Source: Chitinivibrionales bacterium (GTDB lineage Bacteria > Fibrobacterota > Chitinivibrionia > Chitinivibrionales > WJKA01). Taken from it: a DNA stretch of 64,000 nucleotides. The position numbers and the translations under genes were made by a program. The stretch lies in assembly GCA_014728215.1 (NCBI GenBank), contig WJLZ01000215.1, forward strand, positions 1 through 64,000, read 5' to 3'. Within the stretch, counting starts at the first letter, position 1; every line of letters starts with the position of its first letter. Under the pieces are notes generated by a model. The model worked only from the letters and a program-made list of their open reading frames with translations. It had not been told where the DNA came from and searched no databases. Positions 55,053 to 63,764 of this stretch are shown piece after piece.

Positions 55053-57740
55053 ATGTTAAAAAAGTTGTGCGACAGCAAAAAAGAAAAATCCGGAACAGTT
55101 TCCCATCCTGGAATGTCGGACCACTGGTTTATCTATGCAATTATTGTCTTGCTCTTGTCCTGTTCCACTCCCGAGAACCCCGTCGACAATGAATCGCTCG
55201 TATCGGTGAGCTTTTCGGTCCCGGAGCCGGCCAATGCACAGGACTCAACCCTGTGGGAATTGTCCGATTCTGTACGAGTCACCCTCACGGCTGCTCTGCC
55301 CCACTTCATCGATTCGATCATTGTGGATTTCGGCGACGGGCACAGCAGAACATTCGATCTCCGTGGAGAATCCAGAACCGGATCCAGGAGCTTTTCTCTG
55401 ACCTATCTATACGCAGAACCGGGCGCCATAACAATCAAAGCGACCGGCTTTCCCAACGGAAAATCGACAACGATCGGCGCCTCGCTCCCGCTTGAGCTTG
55501 GCCTCTGTCCGAAGGTCATGCAGGAGCTTAAAACTCACGGCTCGTCGATTCTGGGTGCTTCCTATGCGCTCTCGGTTGAGTACACAGGCTCAGAGACATG
55601 CTCCTTTACATGGATGAAAAACGGCATGCCCCTGAGTTATATCGATTCTTCAGCCCTGAACTTTTCTTCTCTGGAAATATCCGACAGCGGTTCATACCGT
55701 TGCGCTGTCTCCAACAAATGGGGATCCGACTCGAGTACGTCATTAATGGTCATCCCGAAAAACGACAGCTCCGCCCCCGTGGTTCGACTCCTTGACGAAA
55801 CGATGGACAGTTCGAGCTGTACCGACGACTCGATCAGAATAGGGGTAATTGCCACCGACGATGGCGGGATTGACCGGGTGCGGGCACAACTCGGCATCGA
55901 TTTTTTCGAAGCCGCCCATGCCGGGGATTCGCTGTACTATGTGACAGTTTACGAATTAAAAGCTTCACAATGGAATGACATACAGATAATCGCATACGAT
56001 AACGCGGGCAAGACATCGACCATGGCAGTGCATGTGCGGTATTCACCCCTGATTGTCACGGTTACGCAGCCGACCCTGCATAGCGATTCCGCTGTTGCCG
56101 ATACGAACGTCGTTGCTCTCCATGGACGCGCGCGGTCGGGTGACACAACCATAGCATCGGTGGATATCCGGATCAATAGCACACCGGCGCCCTCTTCCGG
56201 GACCTCCACCTGGTCACTCATGGCTCCACTTACCCCGGGGATCTGGAACAGGATTGAAGTTGCTGCAGTCGACCATAAAGACCGCGATACAACCTGCACT
56301 TTTTACATTTTTGTACTCCACCATCTCCAGAAGCCCTTGCCGCCGGAGCGCGACTCGGCCTGGCAAACCGGCATGCGAATCCGATGGAACCAGGTGCCGC
56401 ACTGTACCCATTACCGTGCTGCACGAATTAACCCCGGAAGCGGGGATACAACCTGGCTGGAGCCGACCGCCGACACCACGACCATCGACAACAACCTGAT
56501 TGTCAACACCACCTATACCTATATAGTCAGAGGTCTGCAGGATATCGGGGGAAGTTTCGGGATTGTCGATTCGACTCCCCTGTCCGATACGGCTATTCTT
56601 TCCACCGCTCCCTACGCTTCGTTCCAGAAAGTCTACGGAGGGATCGGTAGCGACGCGGCCACGGGTGTGTTTCAGTGCGATGACGGCGGCTATTTCATCT
56701 GTGGATACACCGAATCATACGGTATCGGCGGGAGGGATGTTTACCTCGTGCGTACGAACCAGTCAGGCGAGACCATGTGGACCCGGACGTACGGCGGGAT
56801 CGGTGATGATATCGCCACCGCCTGCAGCCACACTCCTGATGGGTATTTCGTAATTTGCGGATACAGCTGTTCTTTTAGTGATTCGGGACAAAAAGAAATG
56901 TACCTGCTCAAAGTGGATGCCGTCGGGGATACGCTATGGACAGCAACCTGTGGGACGGGCAAAGAAGATGCAGCCAACGATGTATGCGTGACCGCCGATG
57001 GCGGCTATGCCCTGTGCGGATATACCTTCCAGGACACCGCTTCCGGAAACAAGAATGTTGCTCTTGTCAAATTCTCCTCCAATGGTACCAGGGAGTGGAC
57101 AGGAATGTACGGTGATATAAACCACGAAATCGGATTCAGAGTAAAACAGATTGCGGGTGGGGGCTTTATTCTTGCCGGTCAATCGCGGACCTATACTTCT
57201 CCCGGCAATATTCCCCTTGTCGGCTCCGGACCGGCACCCTTTGTCACGCGGACAGGACCCGGCGGTGAAGAGGTGTGGAGCACCGAGATAGACCGATCGG
57301 CGATCGGGACCCTGAAAAATATCCAGCCGCTGCCGGATGGCGGGTTTATCATTGCCGGTGAAACCGCAGCGGTCGTACCGACATCAGTGCTTTATCTGTC
57401 AAAAACAGATCAGAACGGGGCGGTTCTGTGGACCAAAACACACGGTGCGGCCGATTCGTACATTGCGCCGATTGTTGTGAATATTGCCGCTAACGGGGAT
57501 TTTGTTGTGGCTGGCAGCCGTGACGGCGACGCCTATGCGATCAGGACCACCTCGTCGGGCGACAGCCTCTGGGCCAACTCCTTCGGAGGAAACGAATTCG
57601 ACCAGGCCGAAGATATTTCCGAAACCGCGGATGGCGGATATGTGCTGGTCGGGAGCACACTCTCCTTCGGCGCCGGAAATGCCGACATCTACCTGATTAA
57701 AACCGACCCGCTTGGGAATTCCCCGTCCGGTCCGCAGTAA
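55053..57740 (+). CDS. Surface lipoprotein with PKD/Ig/Fn3-like domains and a repeat propeller
   Basis: A lipobox (VLLLSCS) after a hydrophobic stretch anchors the protein by an acylated Cys. Beta-sandwich domains follow: PKD-like (about 60-145, IVDFGDGHSRTF), Ig-like (about 165-230, DSGSYRCAVSN), further bacterial Ig modules, and an Fn3-like domain around 440-515. The last ~370 residues hold about seven repeats of ~50 aa with the pattern DGGYFxCGY..YLVRTNQSGETMWTRTYGG, probably a beta-propeller. ATG 55053 is chosen over 54969 and 55113 because it leaves Lys residues before the signal core; no start has a strong ribosome site. Likely a surface adhesion or binding protein. Confidence 0.7.
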   Translation: MLKKLCDSKKEKSGTVSHPGMSDHWFIYAIIVLLLSCSTPENPVDNESLVSVSFSVPEPANAQDSTLWELSDSVRVTLTAALPHFIDSIIVDFGDGHSRTFDLRGESRTGSRSFSLTYLYAEPGAITIKATGFPNGKSTTIGASLPLELGLCPKVMQELKTHGSSILGASYALSVEYTGSETCSFTWMKNGMPLSYIDSSALNFSSLEISDSGSYRCAVSNKWGSDSSTSLMVIPKNDSSAPVVRLLDETMDSSSCTDDSIRIGVIATDDGGIDRVRAQLGIDFFEAAHAGDSLYYVTVYELKASQWNDIQIIAYDNAGKTSTMAVHVRYSPLIVTVTQPTLHSDSAVADTNVVALHGRARSGDTTIASVDIRINSTPAPSSGTSTWSLMAPLTPGIWNRIEVAAVDHKDRDTTCTFYIFVLHHLQKPLPPERDSAWQTGMRIRWNQVPHCTHYRAARINPGSGDTTWLEPTADTTTIDNNLIVNTTYTYIVRGLQDIGGSFGIVDSTPLSDTAILSTAPYASFQKVYGGIGSDAATGVFQCDDGGYFICGYTESYGIGGRDVYLVRTNQSGETMWTRTYGGIGDDIATACSHTPDGYFVICGYSCSFSDSGQKEMYLLKVDAVGDTLWTATCGTGKEDAANDVCVTADGGYALCGYTFQDTASGNKNVALVKFSSNGTREWTGMYGDINHEIGFRVKQIAGGGFILAGQSRTYTSPGNIPLVGSGPAPFVTRTGPGGEEVWSTEIDRSAIGTLKNIQPLPDGGFIIAGETAAVVPTSVLYLSKTDQNGAVLWTKTHGAADSYIAPIVVNIAANGDFVVAGSRDGDAYAIRTTSSGDSLWANSFGGNEFDQAEDISETADGGYVLVGSTLSFGAGNADIYLIKTDPLGNSPSGPQ

Positions 57741-58016
57741 GCATCACCGTATTGCCCCGGATGCAGGGAAGCATGGCAGTGAAATCAACACCACCGCTCT
57801 CCCTCATACAACCAGAGACGGCCCACATCGCAGCACATCGAAAGGCCCCACCGTTTCACCAGATCCCGGTGGAAACGCCAGGGGTATCCCAGATTTTCTA
57901 CCGCCGGGGTAGCCGAATCATCGACAGCCGCCATGATTCGTTCGATGCTTTCGCTGCATCTTTGGAGCCGGCTGGCGACAGCCCCTTCGCATCTCTAACT
58001 TTTTCACCGCCAGGGT

Positions 58017-59165
58017 TTATCTGGAAAGAGTCAGAAGAGCAAGGGAATTGGGCGGCAATGCGCCGACGTCAATCGGACCGGCGACGGTGCTGTTATCCGA
58101 CGGATCAATGACTATCACACCGGGAGCGGTTGCACTGCGATCGCCTACATAAAGATATGTTCCGTCATAGGCAATCCCTCCAAAAGCATCGTCAATGCCG
58201 GCAACGGCATTCCCGACGGTTCCGGCAGTAAGATTGCATTCGACCAGTGATGTTGAAAAATTGAAGTTCTCGTCGGTTGTCCCGTTACACACATAAGCCT
58301 TCTCCTGGCTGATAATTTTAAGTGTGGTAATATCGCCGGTGAACAGTGATTCGGAAACAACAATACCCTCATTGGTGTTGGTACTCAGGTTGATTTTTTC
58401 GATTCCGCCGTCGGCCTGGTCCATCCACGAACCGGTTGATGATACGTAGAGATACCCCCCGCAGGTGTCAAGTGAAGCCGGATTCCCTTTGCTGAGTTTT
58501 ATCGATGCGACAATCTGGTCGGTCGAGGTCGAAACGACCACAACCATTCCGGTGGAATCAACAAAATCGGGATAGGGCCCATAGGCCCCCTGCACGGTTT
58601 TCAACCGTTGAATGAGGAGATATGCATTGCCGCCAGCAACCATTATTTCGCTCATATAGGGCACGGTTTCTCCCTCACTGAGATATAACGGATCATTGAT
58701 CGCAATAGCCCCGACGACATCACCGGTGGTCGGATTAATAATCGCACAATTGGGAGAGCCATACTGGGTAACATAAGCTTTTGTGTCTTTCACAACGGCA
58801 ATATTCTGAATATTGACCGCAGCCCCGAGACTCTTCTGATAAGTTAAGCTTTCCGAGGAAATATTTTCATCATCGATACGAATGAGGTTATCGGCCCCCA
58901 GGCGTTCCAGGACGTAAACGGAACCACCTCCTGCTGTAACGGTGTTGTCGCCATTGATAGTGAGCAGGTCGGTGGCGGCGGTATAATCGGCCGTAGATAT
59001 TACCGATACATTGCCGCTGGAATAATCCGATGCTGCCGTGGATGCAATGATATAGGTCGTTGACTGTGTCACCGGGCCATTATCAGTCTTGACATCATTA
59101 TCCAGAATGCAGCCACCAATCAAAAAACTAATCGTTGGCGTCACGAAAACAAGTAAGCGTCTCAT
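58017..59165 (-). CDS. Beta-propeller surface lipoprotein, BtuG-like candidate
   Basis: Signal peptide with lipobox IGGCIL (Cys at residue 19), then about seven repeats of a YVTN/YncE-type propeller, for example GNVSVISTADYTAATDLL, AGGGSVYVLER, VVVVSTSTDQIVASIKLSKG and GVIVIDPSDNSTVAGPI. AAGGAG precedes the ATG. It starts 33 bases behind the TonB receptor, itself under a cobalamin riboswitch. In Bacteroidetes, BtuG is a propeller lipoprotein encoded beside BtuB that captures B12 on the cell surface; position and architecture match here. Sequence identity to BtuG was not tested, so the role is inference. Confidence 0.7.
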   Translation of the reverse strand: MRRLLVFVTPTISFLIGGCILDNDVKTDNGPVTQSTTYIIASTAASDYSSGNVSVISTADYTAATDLLTINGDNTVTAGGGSVYVLERLGADNLIRIDDENISSESLTYQKSLGAAVNIQNIAVVKDTKAYVTQYGSPNCAIINPTTGDVVGAIAINDPLYLSEGETVPYMSEIMVAGGNAYLLIQRLKTVQGAYGPYPDFVDSTGMVVVVSTSTDQIVASIKLSKGNPASLDTCGGYLYVSSTGSWMDQADGGIEKINLSTNTNEGIVVSESLFTGDITTLKIISQEKAYVCNGTTDENFNFSTSLVECNLTAGTVGNAVAGIDDAFGGIAYDGTYLYVGDRSATAPGVIVIDPSDNSTVAGPIDVGALPPNSLALLTLSR

Positions 59166-59197
59166 GAAATCTCCTTTTGGGGTTAAGAAAAGTTAAT

Positions 59198-61201
59198 TCA
59201 AAAAAGTATCCTGGTACTGAAAAAGTGCATTCGCCCCGGTAACGGCGCATAATTGCCCATGGGAACATATATTTCATCAAGGTAATTTTCCATTCGGTAG
59301 GTCAGGTGTATCATTTCTTTGATCGTAAGCGTTGCATAGGCGCTCATCACCGGAAAGGGAACCACGATATCATCCGGGATTGTATGGCCTTTCAAATAGG
59401 GGCTCCGGTAATGGATAGAGTGGCTGGCGCGTATTGGACCGAAAATGGTGGTTATGCGAAAGTCATTTTCAATCGGTGAGTAATAGAGAAGCGTTTGTGC
59501 CGAATCCCGGCTCTGCCCGCTGTCTCGCATTGATTTGTAAATAAAGGTGAACCGGTTATCGAGAAGCAGCCATTGCAGAAGCCGAAGACGGGTATCCCAT
59601 TCCATACCGGCAAACCGCATATCGCCAGTGTTCTGAGCCATGATTATCCGCTGTGACTGGGCGCGGATTTCGATCATGTCGTGTGTATAGCCGATAAAAC
59701 CGGCCAGTGCTGATTCGCTGTTTTTTGTCGTCAGCGTTGCGCCGAAACAGGCTTCCGAGCTTTTTTCCGGCCGGAGACGGGGATTACCGTGGTAATTATT
59801 GCCCCATCCATAGCGATCGGAGAGAGTCACCGGCAGGTGCTCGTATCGTGCGGCAGCGTCAAGTACAAGCCGGCGCGTTACATGAAACAGGATATCAAGG
59901 TTTGCATTCGGGTAATGGGTGCTGAATTGTTGCGGCAACGGCGCACCGTTTCCGTGATTCGGCGTGAAATTCGCCGAGTCGACTGAATAGATATGGTTGT
60001 ACCGAAATGAAACCGTCAGCGAATCCCAGGATGCTTCAAGCTCTGCAGCGCCGGTCCCGCTGACCCGGTGAGCCCTTGGCGGCTCCACCCGGGAAGGGGC
60101 CAGAAGGTTTTCGGAATTATAGCCTTCGTACGATCCACCGATACGCCCTCGCACCGAAAAAATATCGCTGAGCAAAAGGAGACCGTCGGTATGCAGCGAC
60201 AGGTATGGAAGATTCTCTTTCTCTTTTCGTTGACCGGAGAGATAATAGTTACCCAGAGGATCGTGGAACAAACGATGTTCAAAGCGTCCCTCCAGCCGGA
60301 CTCCCCAATATCCAAGCTCTGCAAACTCATTCTCCCAACTGAGAAAGCCCCTGACATTTTCCGATGTTCTCTCTGTTTGCTGGATCGAATCTGCAAGAAA
60401 TTTATGGAAATATTCCTTGCGGTCCCGCATGAATACGACCTGCGACAAAAACCGGTTCCCCGGTGCAATTTCTAAAATACCGGAATAGGAGGCATTAAAC
60501 AACATGTAGGCATTGTTGTCTTTTTCCCGACGGGAATCATCATCGGGATTATGCTTGGTATTATTATCGTAATCGAATTCATAATTGTTTTGCGCGGCCG
60601 AATAATCGATCGCAAAATGGTTGATAAGCCGTTCGTTTTTTTTCCGGGCGAGCATACCGCCTTTACAGTATCCATAGCTGCCGTATTCGGCGACGCCGCT
60701 TACCATATCGGAATCCGCCACACTGCTGAGAGAGATAACCCCGCCGGCGGTATTCCCCATCAAATCCATCGGGGCCGAACCTTTATAAACGGTTATCGAT
60801 CGAAGAGCGTTCAGCGATATCTTGCTCAGATCGACAGCCCCCCCGGCCGCGGAGTTGAGTGGGATACCATCGAGGTACACCTGGACCTGTTTCGGGGACC
60901 TTCCGCGAATGGAGGCGTCCGAATATTCACCAATTCCGCCTGTTCGGCGGACAATCACGCCGGAGACCTGTTCGAGTACTGCCGACAAATCGGCAAATTT
61001 GCCCTGAAATTCGTCGGCCTTTATTTCGGTAACCGCGCTGCGCTCCCGCGATGCACGGCGCGCAGAGACCACGATCGTTTCAAGCTCCCGCACTGCAGTA
61101 TCGGCAGTATCAACCGCCGGAATCGCTGCTGTAACTATTCGGGATACCAGAAAAATGACCGCCCAGGCATACCAGGGGGGTGCAAAACCGGAATTATTCA
61201 C
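59198..61201 (-). CDS. btuB: TonB-dependent outer-membrane receptor, BtuB-like
   Basis: Imports cobalamin or a related corrinoid across the outer membrane with energy from TonB. A TonB-box-like RELETIVVSA lies after the signal peptide, the plug domain shows VLEQVSGVIVRRTGG, RGRSPKQVQVYLDGIPLN and ITVYKGSAP, and the barrel ends in FFSTRILF with a terminal Phe. GTG 61201 is chosen because AGGAGG lies ten bases before it; TTG 61207 and ATG 61231 are alternatives. Longer in-frame readings run into the riboswitch and are rejected. The riboswitch is the main evidence for B12. Confidence 0.9.
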   Translation of the reverse strand: MNNSGFAPPWYAWAVIFLVSRIVTAAIPAVDTADTAVRELETIVVSARRASRERSAVTEIKADEFQGKFADLSAVLEQVSGVIVRRTGGIGEYSDASIRGRSPKQVQVYLDGIPLNSAAGGAVDLSKISLNALRSITVYKGSAPMDLMGNTAGGVISLSSVADSDMVSGVAEYGSYGYCKGGMLARKKNERLINHFAIDYSAAQNNYEFDYDNNTKHNPDDDSRREKDNNAYMLFNASYSGILEIAPGNRFLSQVVFMRDRKEYFHKFLADSIQQTERTSENVRGFLSWENEFAELGYWGVRLEGRFEHRLFHDPLGNYYLSGQRKEKENLPYLSLHTDGLLLLSDIFSVRGRIGGSYEGYNSENLLAPSRVEPPRAHRVSGTGAAELEASWDSLTVSFRYNHIYSVDSANFTPNHGNGAPLPQQFSTHYPNANLDILFHVTRRLVLDAAARYEHLPVTLSDRYGWGNNYHGNPRLRPEKSSEACFGATLTTKNSESALAGFIGYTHDMIEIRAQSQRIIMAQNTGDMRFAGMEWDTRLRLLQWLLLDNRFTFIYKSMRDSGQSRDSAQTLLYYSPIENDFRITTIFGPIRASHSIHYRSPYLKGHTIPDDIVVPFPVMSAYATLTIKEMIHLTYRMENYLDEIYVPMGNYAPLPGRMHFFSTRILF

Positions 61202-61256
61202 ACACAAAAAACCTCCTGAGCCCCTTTCCATGAAGGCCCAAAAAGAACGATACGCA

Positions 61257-61443
61257 TTCAGGCAGGTCTCCTGGCTTTCCCGGTACTGTCGGCCTTCCCA
61301 TCCCGCACGGCGGGACAGTGACCTGGAATGACAGCCCCCGCTCATCCACTCACTGAGATAACTCGAAGCAAATGAAAGAACAGTAATGGGATTACAGTGG
61401 CAGGTCCGCTCCGGATTTTCACCGGAATTCCCTGACGCCTGAA
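61257..61443 (-). promoter_or_regulatory. Cobalamin riboswitch
   Basis: On the minus strand, the P1 arms TTCAGGC (61443-61437) and GCCTGAA (61263-61257) enclose the conserved parts: GGAATTCCGGTGAAAATCCGG, GCGGACCTGCCACTGTAA, and the B12 box AAGCCAGGAGACCTGCC (61277-61261). All are diagnostic of the cobalamin riboswitch. It lies 40-56 bases before the start of the TonB receptor, and no terminator hairpin is obvious, so it probably works by controlling translation. High B12 would turn the receptor and propeller lipoprotein down. Confidence 0.95.
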
Positions 61444-61462
61444 TTACCAAATAACGACAAAA

Positions 61463-61492
61463 AATATAATCTGCTGTTCATGGTGGAAGCAA
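61463..61492 (-). promoter_or_regulatory. Promoter of the cobalamin-riboswitch transcript
   Basis: On the minus strand TTGCTT (61492-61487) and TATATT (61468-61463) are 18 bases apart, so transcription would begin about ten bases before the riboswitch P1 stem. Confidence 0.5.
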
Positions 61493-61641
61493 GAGGGAAG
61501 AAGAATGTGGAAAATTTCGCTCCTCTGAAGTTATCCGTGTTCTATTTTTGATACAACTGAAATAATATGACCAATTAAACCAGGGGCCAATCCTGAACCC
61601 CCGGGTCGCACCGGGCCCGAACCAAAGGGTCACTCCCCGGA

Positions 61642-61690
61642 CGGCGAAGCAGGCATATCCTCGGCGATATACCGATGCGGCCTGACGCCG
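61642..61690 (+). ncRNA. Candidate structured leader before the ZnuA-like gene
   Basis: Three nested stems fit the sequence: CGGCG (61642-61646) with CGCCG (61686-61690), CAGGC (61650-61654) with GCCTG (61680-61684), and TCGG (61661-61664) with CCGA (61672-61675). ATATC (61655-61659) can instead pair with GATAT (61666-61670), giving an alternative inner stem. A further GGGGGG/CCCCC hairpin lies at 61694-61708. It sits about 65 bases upstream of the start of a metal-binding lipoprotein. No known riboswitch class was recognised, and conservation cannot be judged here. The rest of the 311-base gap 61444-61754 shows no gene. Confidence 0.4.
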
Positions 61691-61754
61691 GCAGGGGGGC
61701 TTGCCCCCGGGCGAGTGCAGCAGAAATTTTATGAGAGGCTCGAAAGGAAGTTGT

Positions 61755-62681
61755 ATGAAAACGTTCTACCGGCTATTGTTGCTTGCTCTTATCAATACCG
61801 GACTCATGGTACTTCATTCCGGCTGTTCGCCACAAGAGGAGACAGGTACCCGCCATGCCTTTGTCAGTATCCTTCCCCATCGATCCATCGCCCAACGGGT
61901 AGCGGGAGACCGGTTCGCAATTCATGTTTTAGTCGGTCCCGGCCAGAGCCCCCACAGCTATACGCCAACCCCCGGGCAGATTGTAAAATTGTCCGAGTCA
62001 CGGTTGTTTTTCCGGGCCGGCGTCGAATTTGAAGAAGGAATCCTTCCAAAAATCAACAAGACCATGCCCGATCTGACTGTTGTCGATTTACGTAAGGATA
62101 TACCGTTACGGGAGATGGAATGCGACCATGGCCGGCACCACCACGATCATGATGAGCACGGGCACAACGATTCGGAAGTACATCACCACAACGGCGGAAC
62201 CGATCCCCATATCTGGCTCTCACCGGTACTGATGAAAACACAGGCGGCAACGATCAAGGATGTGTTTGTCGAAGCCGATCCTGAAGGCAAAGGGGTATAC
62301 GAAACCAATCTCAAAGCCCTTCATGCCGACCTGGATTCACTCAACAGTTTTCTTCATGAAACCCTCGATCCCATAAGCGGTACCGAGCTGTTCGTGTTCC
62401 ACCCCTCCTTCGGGTATTTTGCCGATGAATACGGATTTCATCAGCAAGCCATTGAAATCGCAGGAAAAGAGCCGAGTGCAAAAACGCTGGCCCATCTTAT
62501 CGACCAAGCCCGGGAGCATCAGCCCAAAGTTATCTTTGTCCAGCCTCAGTTTTCGCAGAAAAGCGCACGGGCAATCGCCGAGCAGGTGGAATGCGCGGTC
62601 GTGCCGATCAATCCTCTGCCGGAGGATTATCTCAAAGAAATGCGGGAGATGGGTGAGAAAATAAACGCGGCGCTGGAATGA
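61755..62681 (+). CDS. ZnuA-like metal ABC transporter substrate-binding lipoprotein
   Basis: Cluster A-I binding protein for Zn or Mn. Lipobox SGCS follows a hydrophobic leader; the first metal His lies in GPGQSPHSYTPTP, a His/Asp-rich loop (HGRHHHDHDEHGHNDSEVHHHN, counted in two blocks around residues 117-138) precedes the second His in GTDPHIWLSP, with further ligands near FHPSFGYFADEYG and the C-terminal VVPINPLPEDY. The His-rich loop is typical of zinc-specific ZnuA. AAAGGAAG precedes the ATG at 61755. No permease or ATPase follows in this window. Confidence 0.9.
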   Translation: MKTFYRLLLLALINTGLMVLHSGCSPQEETGTRHAFVSILPHRSIAQRVAGDRFAIHVLVGPGQSPHSYTPTPGQIVKLSESRLFFRAGVEFEEGILPKINKTMPDLTVVDLRKDIPLREMECDHGRHHHDHDEHGHNDSEVHHHNGGTDPHIWLSPVLMKTQAATIKDVFVEADPEGKGVYETNLKALHADLDSLNSFLHETLDPISGTELFVFHPSFGYFADEYGFHQQAIEIAGKEPSAKTLAHLIDQAREHQPKVIFVQPQFSQKSARAIAEQVECAVVPINPLPEDYLKEMREMGEKINAALE

Positions 62682-62695
62682 GGGATAGCGAAAAA

Positions 62696-62719
62696 GGCAT
62701 GGCCCCGAAAAGCCATGCC
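62696..62719 (-). terminator. Intrinsic terminator
   Basis: GGCATGGC (62696-62703) and GCCATGCC (62712-62719) form a perfect stem around an eight-base loop. On the minus strand five T follow, so it terminates the lipoprotein gene that ends at 62780; it may also slow transcription from the ZnuA-like gene. Confidence 0.8.
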
Positions 62720-62779
62720 ACTCATCAATCAGACATGCAACCGTTTTATCAGAGATTCTTATTGTATCGGTGCCATCGA

Positions 62780-63517
62780 TTACTGATAATTCACATTGAT
62801 CGAAACCTGCGTAACCCGGTCTCTCCGTTTATTGGTTATATAGGCCATTGCTGTATTGTCACCCTGGTACTCGATTTTATAGGCACGATAAGGAAAATCG
62901 GCCTCGACTGTTCCCGACACGGGAAAGAGCCAGTGATCGCCGGTATAGGTGCGGGCCACATTATCGATTGTCCCGGTGGCAACCTGTTCATTATCATAGG
63001 TTCCGGTGATAGTACCGTTCCAGACACCGATCGTATCGGTTCCTTTACTCAGCTCCATGGTGGTATTGACCCTGATATCGGCCTGAGTACCTCCCTTTGT
63101 ATGAACGATCCGCCGGGCATGTTCTATAGTGCTCAGCGTTGCGAGCGTGGGAGACTGTAATGAAGCTCCCGAAGCATCCTTGAAAACAACCGTATCACGG
63201 CGGGAACGTTCATAGCCCTCCGATGTCGTAAACACAGCCTCGCGGACATAGCCGCCTACAGCACCGTTATAGACATAGGGCGCCACGGTCCAATCAGCTT
63301 TGATTGTATCGGCAAGCACTGCTTTACTTTTCGAAAGACCGGCTCCCAGGATTTCATCAGATGCCGCACTCGCACCGGCAACTTCCTCGGCAAAAAATTT
63401 TGCCGCATCAGTCGACACAGGGCTACGTGGAGATAAAATGCATCCGGTCAAAGAAACCAGTGCAACACTTCCCGCTACCGCCAGTATCTGTTTTGGTGTT
63501 TGCCCAAAAAAATTCAT
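62780..63517 (-). CDS. Putative lipoprotein of unknown function (245 aa)
   Basis: Not recognised. A signal peptide with lipobox SLTGCIL (Cys near residue 26) leads to a ~215 aa exported domain. From about residue 75 on it is rich in beta-strand (VAPYVYNGAVGGYVREAVFTTS, VWNGTITGTYDNEQVATGTIDN, FPVSGTVEADFPYRAYKIEY), suggesting a beta-sandwich or half-barrel. AGGAGG lies four bases before the ATG. It has its own terminator and is convergent with the ZnuA-like gene. No enzymatic motif is visible. Confidence 0.75.
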   Translation of the reverse strand: MNFFGQTPKQILAVAGSVALVSLTGCILSPRSPVSTDAAKFFAEEVAGASAASDEILGAGLSKSKAVLADTIKADWTVAPYVYNGAVGGYVREAVFTTSEGYERSRRDTVVFKDASGASLQSPTLATLSTIEHARRIVHTKGGTQADIRVNTTMELSKGTDTIGVWNGTITGTYDNEQVATGTIDNVARTYTGDHWLFPVSGTVEADFPYRAYKIEYQGDNTAMAYITNKRRDRVTQVSINVNYQ

Positions 63518-63764
63518 ATCGCCTCCTTTGTGAAATGTTCTGTTGTGCCATACACTAATTCAAATGCCATGCCAGCGCCAGAAATGCCCCAAAAAGCGAT
63601 TTTAGGTCGATTTTTGCTGAATAGCGCCCACCCCGGTATCAAAAGTGATACGCTGCAGGAGACGGTTATGATCACAGATGATACGCACTATTCACGGGGA
63701 TTACATTTACTATTTTGTTATTAAACAGCATAATGTATAATTCCACTATCGGAGCATGCTATCA

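Noticed and set aside
61202-61450. Extended N-terminus of the TonB receptor
   Set aside because: The extra codons overlap the conserved cobalamin riboswitch and precede the ribosome site and signal peptide.
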